DNA of 64,000 bases from Microplitis mediator (taxonomy: Eukaryota > Arthropoda > Insecta > Hymenoptera > Braconidae). Within the stretch, counting starts at the first letter, position 1; each line of letters starts with the position of its first letter. Below the pieces are notes generated by a model. The model was given only the letters and a program-made list of their open reading frames with translations. It did no database searches and was not told where the DNA came from. A program made the position numbers and the translations under genes. Positions 25,958 through 35,601 of this stretch are shown here, piece by piece. The stretch lies in assembly GCF_029852145.1 (NCBI RefSeq), contig NC_079971.1, positions 21,079,563 through 21,143,562 of the forward strand, in the 5' to 3' direction.

Positions 25958-26260
25958 CACAGTAAAAAATATTGTGTAAAATCAACACAGTTTGTGTGTT
26001 AAAAACGGTTGACACAAAATTTGTGTTGAATTTTCGACACAAACTTTGTGTAACCCCTTTTTAACACAAAGATTATGTTGAAATATCGCCACAAGAGGGC
26101 GCAAAGAATCCACAGTAACACACAAAATGTGTTAATAAAGAGTGTATAACACATTTTTTATGTTACAAAATAAAGTGACACAAACTTTGTGTTAGTTTAA
26201 CACACTACAATTTTTAACACAAACCGTTTTCGACACAAATACACAATATTTTTTACTGTG
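25958..26260. mobile_element. CACAGTAAAAAATATTGTG-TIR element with AACACAAA words
   Basis: 303 bp. TIRs CACAGTAAAAAATATTGTG and complement, flanked by TA (25956-25957, 26261-26262). The interior is a run of AACACAAA / TTTGTGTT modules in alternating orientation around a short GAGGGCG-containing core. Fragments of a similar right end occur near 35268-35290. Confidence 0.9.
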
Positions 26261-26534
26261 TACTATTTTTTGAAATAAATATACAATTCCAATTTAGTTT
26301 TATTGTTTTTTCGTTAGATTAAATTTAGGTTACGTTAAATTCTTTAATGATTGTTATAATCATATGTTATTTAATATATATTTAAAATTTGTGAAAATTT
26401 AATAAAGTAATAAATTTTATAAATTATTCTCGAAATCAATAAACTTATGATACCCTTGCAGGAAAAAAATATTGGCAACGAGACCGGTATTGGCGCAATA
26501 CTGAGCTACCCAGGCTCGGCCTCCAAAGGTTGGT

Positions 26535-26835
26535 CCGAGTTCCGACCAACATTGAAGTGACGAGCCTCGGTTCGCCAGTCTTGGGCCAAGGTTCAACAGA
26601 TATTTAATTGGCAAGCCTTCGTTTGCCAATCTTGGGCCAAGATTCAGCCAGTACTTGAATGACGAATCTTACTTTGCCAGTCTTGGGCCAAGGTTCAGCC
26701 AATACTCAAGTGATAAGCCTTGGCTTGCTAGTCTTGGGCCAAGGTTTAGCTAATACTCAATTGACGAGCCTTGGCTTGTCAATCTTGGGCCAAGATTCAG
26801 CGAATACTCAAATAACAAGCCCTGGTTTACCAGTT
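26535..26835. repeat. 51-bp tandem repeat
   Basis: TTGGGCCAAG recurs at 26581, 26632, 26683, 26734 and 26785, exactly 51 bp apart, each followed by a GATTCAGC-like stretch and an AATACTCAA-like stretch. At least five units. Confidence 0.85.
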
Positions 26836-26875
26836 TAAATAACAAATGGTGCCTAAAAACCTCTGGCTTCTATGT

Positions 26876-26945
26876 ATAGTATAACAGCCTAGTGGATAAA
26901 ACACTTGCCTAGCAGCCATGAAGGACCAGGTTCGAGACCCAGCAA
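26876..26945 (+). ncRNA. tRNA-derived SINE-like segment
   Basis: CAGCCTAGTGGATAAAACAC resembles an A-box region, and GGTTCGAGACC (26929-26939) is a B-box at tRNA spacing. The T-arm pairs partially and an A-rich stretch follows. A functional tRNA is unlikely because the acceptor stem does not pair. Confidence 0.5.
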
Positions 26946-27362
26946 ATGCAAAAAATAATTAGTTTCATCGATCTACCTGATTTCTCTGTGTACAAATTTA
27001 TTTCATATGTTACCATCATGCACATGTCTACTAATATTTTTTTTTTAAATTTATTTTTAGTAAGTGTAGGTGCTTATTTAGCTACAGTCTTGGCACAATA
27101 CTGGCTCTCGATATTGGGCCAATACTTAGATGCAGTCTTGGCCCAAGTCTGTCTAAGCATCGAAATGATAACACCGAGCCAAGCTTGAGTGCCAGTATTG
27201 GGCCAAGACTGCATCTAAGTATTGGCCCAATACTGGCACTCAAGCTTGGCTCGGTGTTATCATTTCGATGCTTAGACAGACTTCGGCTAAGCTTAGATTT
27301 TAAGCTTCTCCCAGAGTTGCCAAGCCTCGGCCAAGCTTGGGCCTATTGTTTTTTCTTACAAG

Positions 27363-29085
27363 AGATAGTTTAATGGATATCGTCTTTAAGCCAGTGAAGG
27401 CCATGTGTTGATCGAGTAATGCTACGTCACAACTTTTAGAGAGTGACTATGGGTGCACGAAACGAGCTTAATTCAAATTCTTAAAATCAAAATTTTATTA
27501 TAGTATTTAAAACTACAAAAACTAACTATAAAAAAAATGATTTTCATTTCATTTACTACCTTACATCGAATGATTCAATTTCACTCAAATGAAAAGTGAG
27601 CGGGTAATGGGTCTTTTACTTCACTCATATGATATTGATACCAAAAACTTATTTTAAAAACAAGGAACCTGCAGTCTATGTGAGTACTCGAGTGTCACTA
27701 CTAAATTTGTCTATTGATTTATTAAATTAAATTGTTTACCGAATCCCTACCGATTCACTCATTCATATATTTTTTATCATTGAAACTTAATGCCACAAAT
27801 ATTTTTATTTGTTCACTAACTTATTGATTTCAATAATTGCATAATTGAACACAAAAAAAAAATTGAACACAAAAAACTCATTTTTTAGCGAAAAAATATT
27901 AAAATGAATTTTTCGTTTCATATGTTTCAATAATGAACCATAATCAAGACATAAATTAATTTCTAGTTACGTATAGTTTTAAAAAAATTTTTTTTAAATG
28001 AAAAATTATTTTCCATTGAAATCCACAAAAATGTGGATAAAAAAAATTTTAAATGCAAAGTTTTCTATAAAAGTAAAAAATAAAAAAGTTATTTTTATTC
28101 AGGGTAAATTTTAATCAGGCATAAATGTAAAATGTAAAAACAGCAGTCGCGCCTGGCATAACTTTTAACAGCCCAATAAAAAGAGTAGACGTATAAATGA
28201 AAATCGTTGTAGATTGTAGACGAACGACTCCGTTGTATTTGTATTTGTATTGAGTCTGGATTCTATGGAAGACTGGGAACATAACCAGAGATAAAAAAAA
28301 GACGAGGAAAACAAGTAATGATAATGATAATTGTAGTTGTTGATGTACTTGTAGTAGTAGGAATAAAATTATGCGTGGGTACAGAGTATACACAGTGTAG
28401 AGAGTAGAGTAGAGTAGAGTAGAGTAGAGTAGAGTAGTAAAGAAAAAAAAATCTCGGGAACAAGGTGATGAGAATGAGGTACACGCGTTATCGGTTGTAC
28501 ACCGCAGCAGCAGAATGGCAAATGCCGAATTTATCGATGAAACGATTAAATCTGTGGTCCAGCAAGATCAATGCTACATCAATGTTGCGGTAGTACAACC
28601 ACTAGCTTCGTTATATATAGATAGACATCATGATGCTTTTACTATATCCCCGAGCGGTTGATAACTCTATACGTGAGTCGCGTTGAAATCTGATATATCT
28701 AGTAATTTTACCTGTTCCTACAGTTGTATAGCAACGATAATTATTTTCTATTATTACTACTTTAGGTACGAGGGGGCAAAATGAGACTTTTAAGAGAAAA
28801 TGTCAACAGCTACTTACTTAATTGTGATGATGTAACTTTAGTTTATTTTAGTCACCAAATTTGATACGATATAGGACTCATCTATGAAAGAAAATTCAAA
28901 AAAAGGAAAGTTATTGGAAATTGAAATTTGGAAAATTGTTTTTTTAAGATTTTTTTGGTACAACTCATAAACCACTTGTTCGATCCGTCTCAAAATGTAA
29001 TCAGTTTTGAGTCAAGAACGCTCGAATCAGTTAATTAATTCCAAAGATATCGTAGATAAAAATTATTTTTTTTTAATGAAGTGTA
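27363..29085. other. Unique sequence with (AGAGT)n microsatellite
   Basis: (AGAGT)n at about 28399-28438. A GGGGGCAAAATGAGAC-like motif lies near 28769. Minus frames at 28115-28484 are low-complexity and partly cross the microsatellite. No gene called. Confidence 0.45.
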
Positions 29086-29607
29086 CATGGTAAGAAATAT
29101 TTTGCGGATATCACTATGCCAGTATGGGCGTGAACGCCATACTGTATGGTATCGACGATTTTTATAGGTTACAAAATTGTATGCATGGATGATTCAACGA
29201 TTGTGGGAATAGTAACATTGGCAATAGTTGTCGCGGACGCCGTAATGTAAAAAGACTGACCGACCATTAATATTTGAAACAATGAATATGAAATTTATGA
29301 TGATGGATGAGGATAATATCATGGATATCTTATCCTTTTCCATGTTTTTACCATGCGGCGTCCGCGAGAAGCGGCCGGCAGGCCCATACTGCATTGCCGT
29401 ATCCACATTGCTTCTGGCCGATAAACCTACTCTGACAATATCTACACTGTAAAAAATTCGCGAGTGAATGAATTTTTAATAATTCACTCCCTCCGGAGCG
29501 AAATTCACTCCGGAGCGGAGTTTTGAAAATATTATTAATAAAATATAACTCCACATAATAAAATCGAAGTAAAAATTCGCGTATTACGTTATTGATCAGC
29601 TGATATG

Positions 29608-29776
29608 CACACAAATACATACATACATATTTAGGCACACACGCGCACTCGCACACACACGCACGCACACATTTTCACACACGCACACACGTTCACATTT
29701 GTACACACGAACACATTTGCACACACGCACACAAACACCTGCACACACACAAACCCACATGCACAAAAACACGCAT

Positions 29777-29810
<34 letters not shown>

Positions 29811-29812
29811 TG
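29608..29812. repeat. CA-rich microsatellite tract
   Basis: ACAC/CACG-type repeats with a pure (CA)n run at about 29778-29808. The cysteine/valine-rich minus frames through it are artefacts. Confidence 0.9.
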
Positions 29813-29839
29813 TTTAGCAGTTTAATATAAATTAATATA

Positions 29840-30492
29840 GGGGAGGGTGGGGCAGAGCGGCCCCCATGGGGCAGAGCGGCCCCCCTGAAATTTTGACCAA
29901 AAAAAAAATTTTTTTTTTTTTTGACTAATTACTATAAATCCGATATGTTTGCGCATTTTTACCCCTACGCATAACACCTGGGGCAAAATGGACCAGCCGA
30001 AACTTCCGAAACAATTATTTTTTCATATTTTTCGGCCGTTTCTTTATGTAAGAGGCAAATTTGGTCACTAAAAATTTATAAAAATTAAATTTTTTTTTTT
30101 AGTTGATAAATTTTTGAAATAAAGTAAAATTATAGAATTGATTTTTTTTTTTATTAAATAACAATTAGTAATTAAGGTAATCGAGAGTGAACGATTTTTT
30201 ACGCTTTAAAAAATTTTTTTCGAGTAATATAAAACCAAAAATAGTTGTCAAGAGTAAGAAATACATTCTTAATGATGAAAACAATTAAAAAAAAAAAACG
30301 AAAAAAAAAATTTTTTTTATCACTTTTTGAAGGGGGGCCGCTCTGCCCCACAAAAAAAAAAAATTTTTTTCAGAATTTTGGCAAAATGTCCATAAATTTG
30401 TTCGAAATAGGACAAAAGTAAAGTGATCTTATGGTTGAAAACCACAAAAAATAATAATTGGCTTAGGGGGGCCGCTCTGCCCCACCCTCCCC
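29840..30492. mobile_element. GGGGAGGGTGGGGCAGAGC-TIR element (family 7), innermost of a three-level nest
   Basis: Long GC-rich TIRs GGGGAGGGTGGGGCAGAGC (plus GGCCCCC) and complement, flanked by TA (29838-29839, 30493-30494). The interior is AT-rich without an ORF and carries GGGGCAAAATGGACC near 29981, a motif scattered at many other places in the window. Confidence 0.9.
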
Positions 30493-31136
30493 TACATTTA
30501 TTTAAGTATTGAAACTCTGGACCGGAGTGAATTGGGAGTGAAATAAAATCCGCGTCACTCCGCTAAAAAAAAACTACCAATTCACTCCGCATGCGGAGTG
30601 ATTTTTTTTAAAACTCCGGAACTCCGAGTGGCGGAGTGAATTCGGATTTAATTTCAATTCGAATTCACTCCGGATTTTTTACAGTGTAGATAGTTTTGGT
30701 GGTAATACGATAGAATACATTGATTGACATGCCAAAAATTATGGCGGGAAAAACGAGTAGCATTGTGCCCTCGGCATTGTAGTATGGGTCTCAGGGCCAT
30801 GCTGTTTCGCCGTGCCTGCTATGCATACGTGTGAGCAATACAATAGCTCCAGTACTATACAGTATAGTAAATAACGCCATACTTCTGGGACTCGTTACAA
30901 TACTGTCTTGGAATATTTCACATACTATCTTAGTATCTGTCTTGAAACCATACCAGCATGGTGTTGAACACCATGCATTTCTTACCGTGTATGTTTTGTC
31001 GGTCTAATGGTTTTTCGAGTTCAAAAAGCTCAAAAATTTACAAGAAATAATGTTTCGGAGCTCCCGAGCTACTTCGTTCTAATTTACCGTTGACTTAATT
31101 AATGTCTATTGTTGTATAATTGTATTCAAATGAATA

Positions 31137-31925
31137 TTACTTCCAAAAGTTGAATGCATAACAAACACCATAGTAAAAATTATAATCTCTTATTTTACTG
31201 GATTCGGTCGTCGGCGGAATATATACTTTTAAAATATTTTTAAAATCTCCCATTTCGGTACTTTTTATATCGTTATTGTAAAGTCCGGAATTATTCAAAT
31301 AATTTGATAATAATCTAGATATATTACCATAAATTAGGTAACGACGCGCATCACCTTCTAATTTGTCCACAATTTCTATCCGATTCAATTTTGGAACATT
31401 TCGAATTATAAAATTATGGCATGATGTCTTTAGTTCATTGTTATCACTTCTATTCTCAGCAATAACTTGATATATTATGAGAAATCGATTCAAATATTCA
31501 CATGAGTCATACATATTAAAATAACTGTCGGTTCCATCGAAACGTTTTTTTGAAAATACGTGAGTTTTCATTGACGTAATAATTTTAGTGACAATATCTA
31601 GATAGTTCTGATCAGCGTGTATTGCATAATATTGTAATAATTTAATGCTGAATTCACATAAACCTTGGAGTTTGTAAATGTCAGTCTTATAACAGCCCGG
31701 AAAATTTGCATTCAGTCCTTTTTCAAAATCAACCCTTAAAGCTTTAATAATGATTTTTTCGCTGGATGTAAAGTAACGATAATTACTAATGACTACTTTT
31801 TTAATCAATTTTGTCACCCGCTTATCATAACTTTCAAAATAATTGTTATAATACAATAAGCATACGATATTGCTCACGATTAGAATAATAATCAATGCAA
31901 AACTTATAACACTATTCTCAGACAT
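31137..31925 (-). CDS. 262-aa N-terminally anchored membrane protein, left copy of a palindromic gene pair
   Basis: Uninterrupted single-exon frame of 262 codons, the longest in the window, matched by an equally long copy on the opposite strand. Residues 1-6 are polar, residues 7-26 form one hydrophobic segment (signal anchor), and the remaining ~235 residues are mixed, Lys/Asn/Tyr-rich and look mostly helical. Cysteines are at 22, 78, 90, 142, 169 and 255, all kept in the sister copy. The C-terminus is aromatic (FYYG at 250-253, FNFWK at 258-262). The ATG was chosen because both copies start there and identity continues into a shared leader. A TTAAG lies just upstream of the ATG, matching the DTAAG late-promoter motif of baculoviruses and nudiviruses, which is weak evidence in AT-rich DNA. 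I do not recognise the family securely. A membrane anchor followed by a helical ectodomain loosely recalls the N-terminal part of ODV-E66/PL8 lyase-like proteins, which are known to have multiplied in bracoviruses, but this protein is far shorter than that family. Confidence 0.75.
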   Translation of the reverse strand: MSENSVISFALIIILIVSNIVCLLYYNNYFESYDKRVTKLIKKVVISNYRYFTSSEKIIIKALRVDFEKGLNANFPGCYKTDIYKLQGLCEFSIKLLQYYAIHADQNYLDIVTKIITSMKTHVFSKKRFDGTDSYFNMYDSCEYLNRFLIIYQVIAENRSDNNELKTSCHNFIIRNVPKLNRIEIVDKLEGDARRYLIYGNISRLLSNYLNNSGLYNNDIKSTEMGDFKNILKVYIPPTTESSKIRDYNFYYGVCYAFNFWK

Positions 31926-33038
31926 ATCTTAATTTTGTTGAAAATCAATGATCTAATTTTATTCTGTGGTTGAAGATTTATTTTTTAAAGTTATTTCTCT
32001 TTGTCTATAGAAATGGATGAGCTTACATTAATCAATTATTGTTATTCAATGGGTTGGTTGTTTGTTATAATCATAATTGAATTCAATAATTAATGATTCA
32101 CAATTGATATTTAATGTCATACCGAAACAGCTGTCATATATTATTAATAATTAACAGAAAATAATATATAGTTGCGGGTGCTTTTTTTTGCGACTATTTT
32201 CTTTTTCGCTCCCATCCCGAAATTTGGTTGGAAATACCCCCAAAGAAATTCCCTGAGAGTTTGAGCCCTTAATATTAATCTTAAGTACTCGACCACGGCG
32301 TGTGAAGGTTTCCCATTTAAAATACACGAGAAATTAGATTTTTTTTATAATTTTTATAGCTCAGCGGCATTTTATCGTATCATCTTGACCAAAAACGGGA
32401 TTTTCTCAGAATTAAATGCTCTACAAAGGTGCCCATTGTCGCGAAGTCGTAACTCATACTGGTGAGGGAGTACGGACCGCTAAACCGAATTTTTTCATAG
32501 GATTCTTGTTTTTTCTCTCATTATCTCATAAACAACAAGACCTACAGAAAAAATGTAAATAACCATTTTATAGGAGATTCAATTTCCTACAAAAAAGGTT
32601 CTTAGCACCGAATCACTAAGATTGATATTTTCTGAGATATTAGTCATTCAAGTTTACGTAGCATTGAATTTCCATAAAATGTCGAATCAAATCTTAGAAA
32701 ATGTTGATTTTTTATTTGACTAATATCTCAGAAAATATCAATCTTAGTGATTTGGTGCTAAGAACCTTTTTTGTAGGAAATTGAATCTCCTATTAAATGG
32801 GCATTAATATTTTTTCTGTAGGTCTTGTTGTTTATGAGATAATGAGAGAAAACACAAGAATCCTATGAAAAAATTCGGTTTAGCGGTCCGTACTCCCCCA
32901 CCAGTATGAGTTACGACTTCGCGACAATGGGCACTTTTGTAGAGCATTTAATTCTGAGAAAATCCCGTTTTTGAACAAGATGATACCATAATATGCCGCT
33001 GAGCTATAAAAATTAAAGAAAGAAAATCTAAGTTCCCG

Positions 33039-33966
33039 CACGGAAAGAATTTTCGTATGAATATTGCCAGGTTATTTATTCCAAAAATTACTCTAAATCG
33101 AGTAATCTTGGGCCTTTACGACTTTTACTCTCGAATTACGAAATTTTACTCTTTCAGTGAGTAAAAATCAATCAGATTAATTTTTACTCACAATTACGAG
33201 TAAAAATTACACCTAGCGGCTGTCTAAATAAATTCTCTCTAATTCAATTTTTACTTGTAGGTTATGATAAAAAGTTGATGATTCAATTTATAAAATTTAT
33301 ATTGAATTACAATAAAAATTATAATTAATAGGCTGAAATTTTCATATAAAATCTAAAAATCATCTAATTGCTTCAGAATATGACTTAAAATAAATATTTT
33401 GAAAAATAATAAAAAAAAAATTACTCTTATTGTGTTGAAAAAGAAAAGATACAAATTTTTTTTTAATTTTAAAATAAATATTAAATTATAGAGAGATACA
33501 GAGATCGTCTTTTTTTCTAACCCTACGTGTGTGTGCGTAACATGTAAGTTGTCGCGAGCAAAATAAAAGACATTTAATTGAAGCCGATATTAACCGACGA
33601 TTAACGGAGACTACTGAAATATTACTCTGCAGTTTAGAGTAAAAATCACTTTCAACGATAAGAAAATTTATTCAAGTTATAAGCAATTTTTCATCAAAAA
33701 GCTAATGGGTTTAAAGGAATGGTGTATTGGGGAGTAAAAATTAATCGCATGGAGTAAAAATTAATAGATTAAGATGAGATATTCACAATAATCGATTAAA
33801 TATAAGACTTTTAAAAAATTACTCAGTAGTAGAGTACAACATAGTCTAGCAACGTTAATATTTAAACAAAAAATATTAAATTTAAAACAAAAAATACCAA
33901 TTTTTTGCAACGGCCCAGGAATACTCGAAATTACAGAGTGATTTTTATCCAAAAATTCTTTCCGTG
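33039..33966. mobile_element. CACGGAAAGAA-TIR element (family 1), full length, inserted in the gene palindrome
   Basis: Begins CACGGAAAGAATTTT and ends with the reverse complement AAAATTCTTTCCGTG. The left arm of the palindrome shows the empty site (CTCGTGTA), while the occupied right arm reads CCG-element-CGTGTA, so a 2-bp CG appears duplicated. The sequence matches 421-2674 once two later insertions there are removed. No ORF of note, so it is non-autonomous. Being in one arm only, it inserted after the palindrome formed. Confidence 0.8.
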
Positions 33967-34369
33967 CGTGTATTCTAAATGAGAAATCTTCACACGCTGT
34001 GGTCGAGTACTCAATATTAATATTAAGGGCTCAAACTCTCAGGGAATTTCTTTGGGGGTATTTTCAACAAAATTTCGGGATGGGAGCGAAAAAAAAAATA
34101 GTCGCAAAAAAAAGCACCTGAAACTATATATTATTTTCTGTTAATTATTAATAATATATGACAGCTGATTCGGTATGACATTAAATATCAATGGTAAATC
34201 ATCAATCATTGAATTCAATAATAATTATAACAATCAACCAACTCATTGAATAATAATAATTCATTAATGTAAGCTCATCCATTTCTATAGACAAAGGGAA
34301 ATAACTTTAAAAAATAAATCTTCAACCACAGATTAAAATTAGATCATTGATTTTCAACAAAATTAAGAT

Positions 34370-35158
34370 ATGTCTGAGAATAGTGTTATAAGTTTTGCAT
34401 TGATTATTATTCTAATCGTGAGCAATATCGTATGCTTATTGTATTATAACAATTATTTTGAAAGTTATGATAAGCGGGTGACAAATTTGATTAAAAAAGT
34501 AGTCATTAGTAATTATCGTTACTTTACACCCAACGAAAAAATTATTATTAAAGCTTTGAGGGATGATTTTGAAAAAGGACTGAATGAAAATTTTCCGGGC
34601 TGTTATAAGACTGAGATTTCCAAATTCCGAGATTTATGTGAATTCAGCATTAAATTATTACAATATTATGCAATACACGCTGATCAGAATTATCTAGATC
34701 TTGTCACTAAAATTATTACGTCAATGAAAACTCACGTATTTCCAAAAAAACAATTCCTTGGATTTGACGGTTATTTTAATATGTATTACTCATGTGAATA
34801 TTTAGATCGATTTCTCATAATATATCAAGTTATTGCTGAGAATAGAAGTGATAACAATGAACTAAAGACATCATGCCATAATTTTATAATTCGAAATGTT
34901 CCAAAATTGAATCAGATCGAAACTTTGGAAACATTTGAAGGCGATGCACGTCGTTACCTAATTTATGGTAATTTATCTAGATTATTATCAAATTATTTGA
35001 ATAATTCCGGCATTTACAATAACGATATAAAAAGTACCAAAATGGGAGATTTTAAAAATCTTTTAAAATTACATATTCCGGCAACGACTGATTCCAGTAA
35101 ATTAACAGATTATCATTTTTACTATGGCGTTTGTTATGCATTCAACTTTTGGAAGTAA
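34370..35158 (+). CDS. 262-aa N-terminally anchored membrane protein, right copy of a palindromic gene pair
   Basis: Mirror-image partner of the 31137-31925 gene, with the same length, start, stop, hydrophobic anchor (residues 7-26) and six cysteines. By hand count 35 residues differ (about 87% identity). Residues 1-38, 89-110, 147-181 and 250-262 are identical. Differences cluster at 39-88, 111-146 and 182-249. Only about nine codons differ silently. No indel or stop separates the copies. The leader (34260-34369) is nearly identical to that of the other copy, including the TTAAG just before the ATG; no canonical AATAAA follows the stop. The gene reads outward from the palindrome centre, so the two copies would share a divergent upstream region, now enlarged on this side by the inserted element at 33039-33966. 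Function is unknown. Two intact copies suggest a working or recently working protein. Confidence 0.75.
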   Translation: MSENSVISFALIIILIVSNIVCLLYYNNYFESYDKRVTNLIKKVVISNYRYFTPNEKIIIKALRDDFEKGLNENFPGCYKTEISKFRDLCEFSIKLLQYYAIHADQNYLDLVTKIITSMKTHVFPKKQFLGFDGYFNMYYSCEYLDRFLIIYQVIAENRSDNNELKTSCHNFIIRNVPKLNQIETLETFEGDARRYLIYGNLSRLLSNYLNNSGIYNNDIKSTKMGDFKNLLKLHIPATTDSSKLTDYHFYYGVCYAFNFWK

Positions 35159-35250
35159 TATTCATTCAAATACAATTATACAACAATAGATATTAATTAA
35201 GTCAACGGTAAATTAGAATGAAGTAGCTCGTGAGCTCCAAAACATTATTT

Positions 35251-35538
35251 GACGTTTTCTGACGCAATGACACAAAATTTTTTACTGTGTAACTATATTT
35301 TACTATTAAGTCACAAAAACAGTGTTAATCCTGTTGCAGCAACAGAAAATTTCTTCCGTGTAATATAGTTATTATAAATTTTTCATCTCAAAATTAAACT
35401 AATGTCAGTGACGGAGTTGACAAGGCACAAATTATTTTCTCAGTACTGTGCTCTGAGTCTAGATTTTCTATAGAATTTTTTAGACGGCGGTCCTGACCAA
35501 AATTAAGATGTCCATTAGACGTTTGGAAGCCTCACGCA
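35251..35538. other. Fragments of TIR elements next to the gene palindrome
   Basis: GACACAAAATTTTTTACTGTG (about 35268-35289) followed by TA matches the right end of the 25958-26260 family, and AAATTTCTTCCGTG-TA (about 35347-35362) is a CACGGAA-type right end. No full element. Confidence 0.4.
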
Positions 35539-35601
35539 GGGAAAATGATTTAGATCTGATCAGATATAACTATATCTGATCAGATCTAAATCATTTTTCC
35601 C
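35539..35601. repeat. 63-bp near-perfect hairpin
   Basis: Arms GGGAAAATGATTTAGATCTG... and its complement, about 30 bp each, separated by only 2 bp, with a single extra T on the right. Contains CTGATCAG twice. The same word is scattered in 37430-37740. Confidence 0.85.

Larger units (their letters stand above)
26455..27362. mobile_element. Composite CTTGCAGGAAAAAA-TIR element: 51-bp array, tRNA-like segment, TTGGGCCAA words
   Basis: Left end CTTGCAGGAAAAAAATATTGG mirrors right end ...AATA..TTTTTTCTTACAAG, about 23 bp imperfect. Inside: a 51-bp tandem array (26535-26835), a tRNA-like region (26880-26945), and a ~200-bp near-perfect palindrome (27088-27290) with CTTGGGCCAAG-type words. Frames at 26417, 26946 and 27185 fall in these repeats and are not genes. 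Confidence 0.6.
29445..30686. mobile_element. CACTGTAAAAAATTCG-TIR element (family 6) with GGAGTGAATTCACTCC words
   Basis: TIRs CACTGTAAAAAATTCGCG / TTTTTTACAGTG, flanked by TA (29443-29444, 30687-30688). The solo family 5 copy shows the empty site (ACATCTATATAG). Terminal 70-150 bp hold GGAGTGAATT / AATTCACTCC words. The middle contains a CA-rich microsatellite tract and another inserted element. Confidence 0.9.
29086..30989. mobile_element. Family 5 TIR element, second copy, carrying nested insertions
   Basis: TA-CATGGTAAGAAAT ... ATTTCTTACCGTG-TA. Outer parts (29086-29444 and 30689-30989) match 4334-4873. It differs by an indel near 29250-29350 and by the element at 29445-30686. The right end lies about 55 bp from the gene palindrome. 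Confidence 0.85.
31045..35250. repeat. Large gene-bearing inverted duplication (palindrome)
   Basis: The sequence from 31045 inward to about 32690 is repeated in reverse complement from about 32692 outward to 35250 once the inserted 928-bp element (33039-33966) is discounted. The arms are about 1.63 kb. The outer ends share AAATAATGTTT then GGAGCT; beyond them similarity stops. Each arm holds one 262-codon gene. The centre (about 32400-33000) is a near-perfect hairpin. The next zone outward contains the modules GAGCYCTTAATATTAAT and TTTTTTGTAGGAAATTGAAT, also found in gene-less foldbacks at 21.7-22.6 kb. No clear target-site duplication is visible. It could be a foldback transposon carrying a gene, or a genomic inverted duplication. 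Confidence 0.8.

Noticed and set aside
26535..26835. 51-bp (17-codon) period as a coding repeat
   Set aside because: The period is a multiple of three, but units contain stops or differ in every frame and sit inside a TIR element.
29348..29808. Cysteine/valine-rich minus-strand frames of 70-106 codons
   Set aside because: They read through a CA-rich microsatellite and the end of a nested TIR element; composition is purely repeat-driven.
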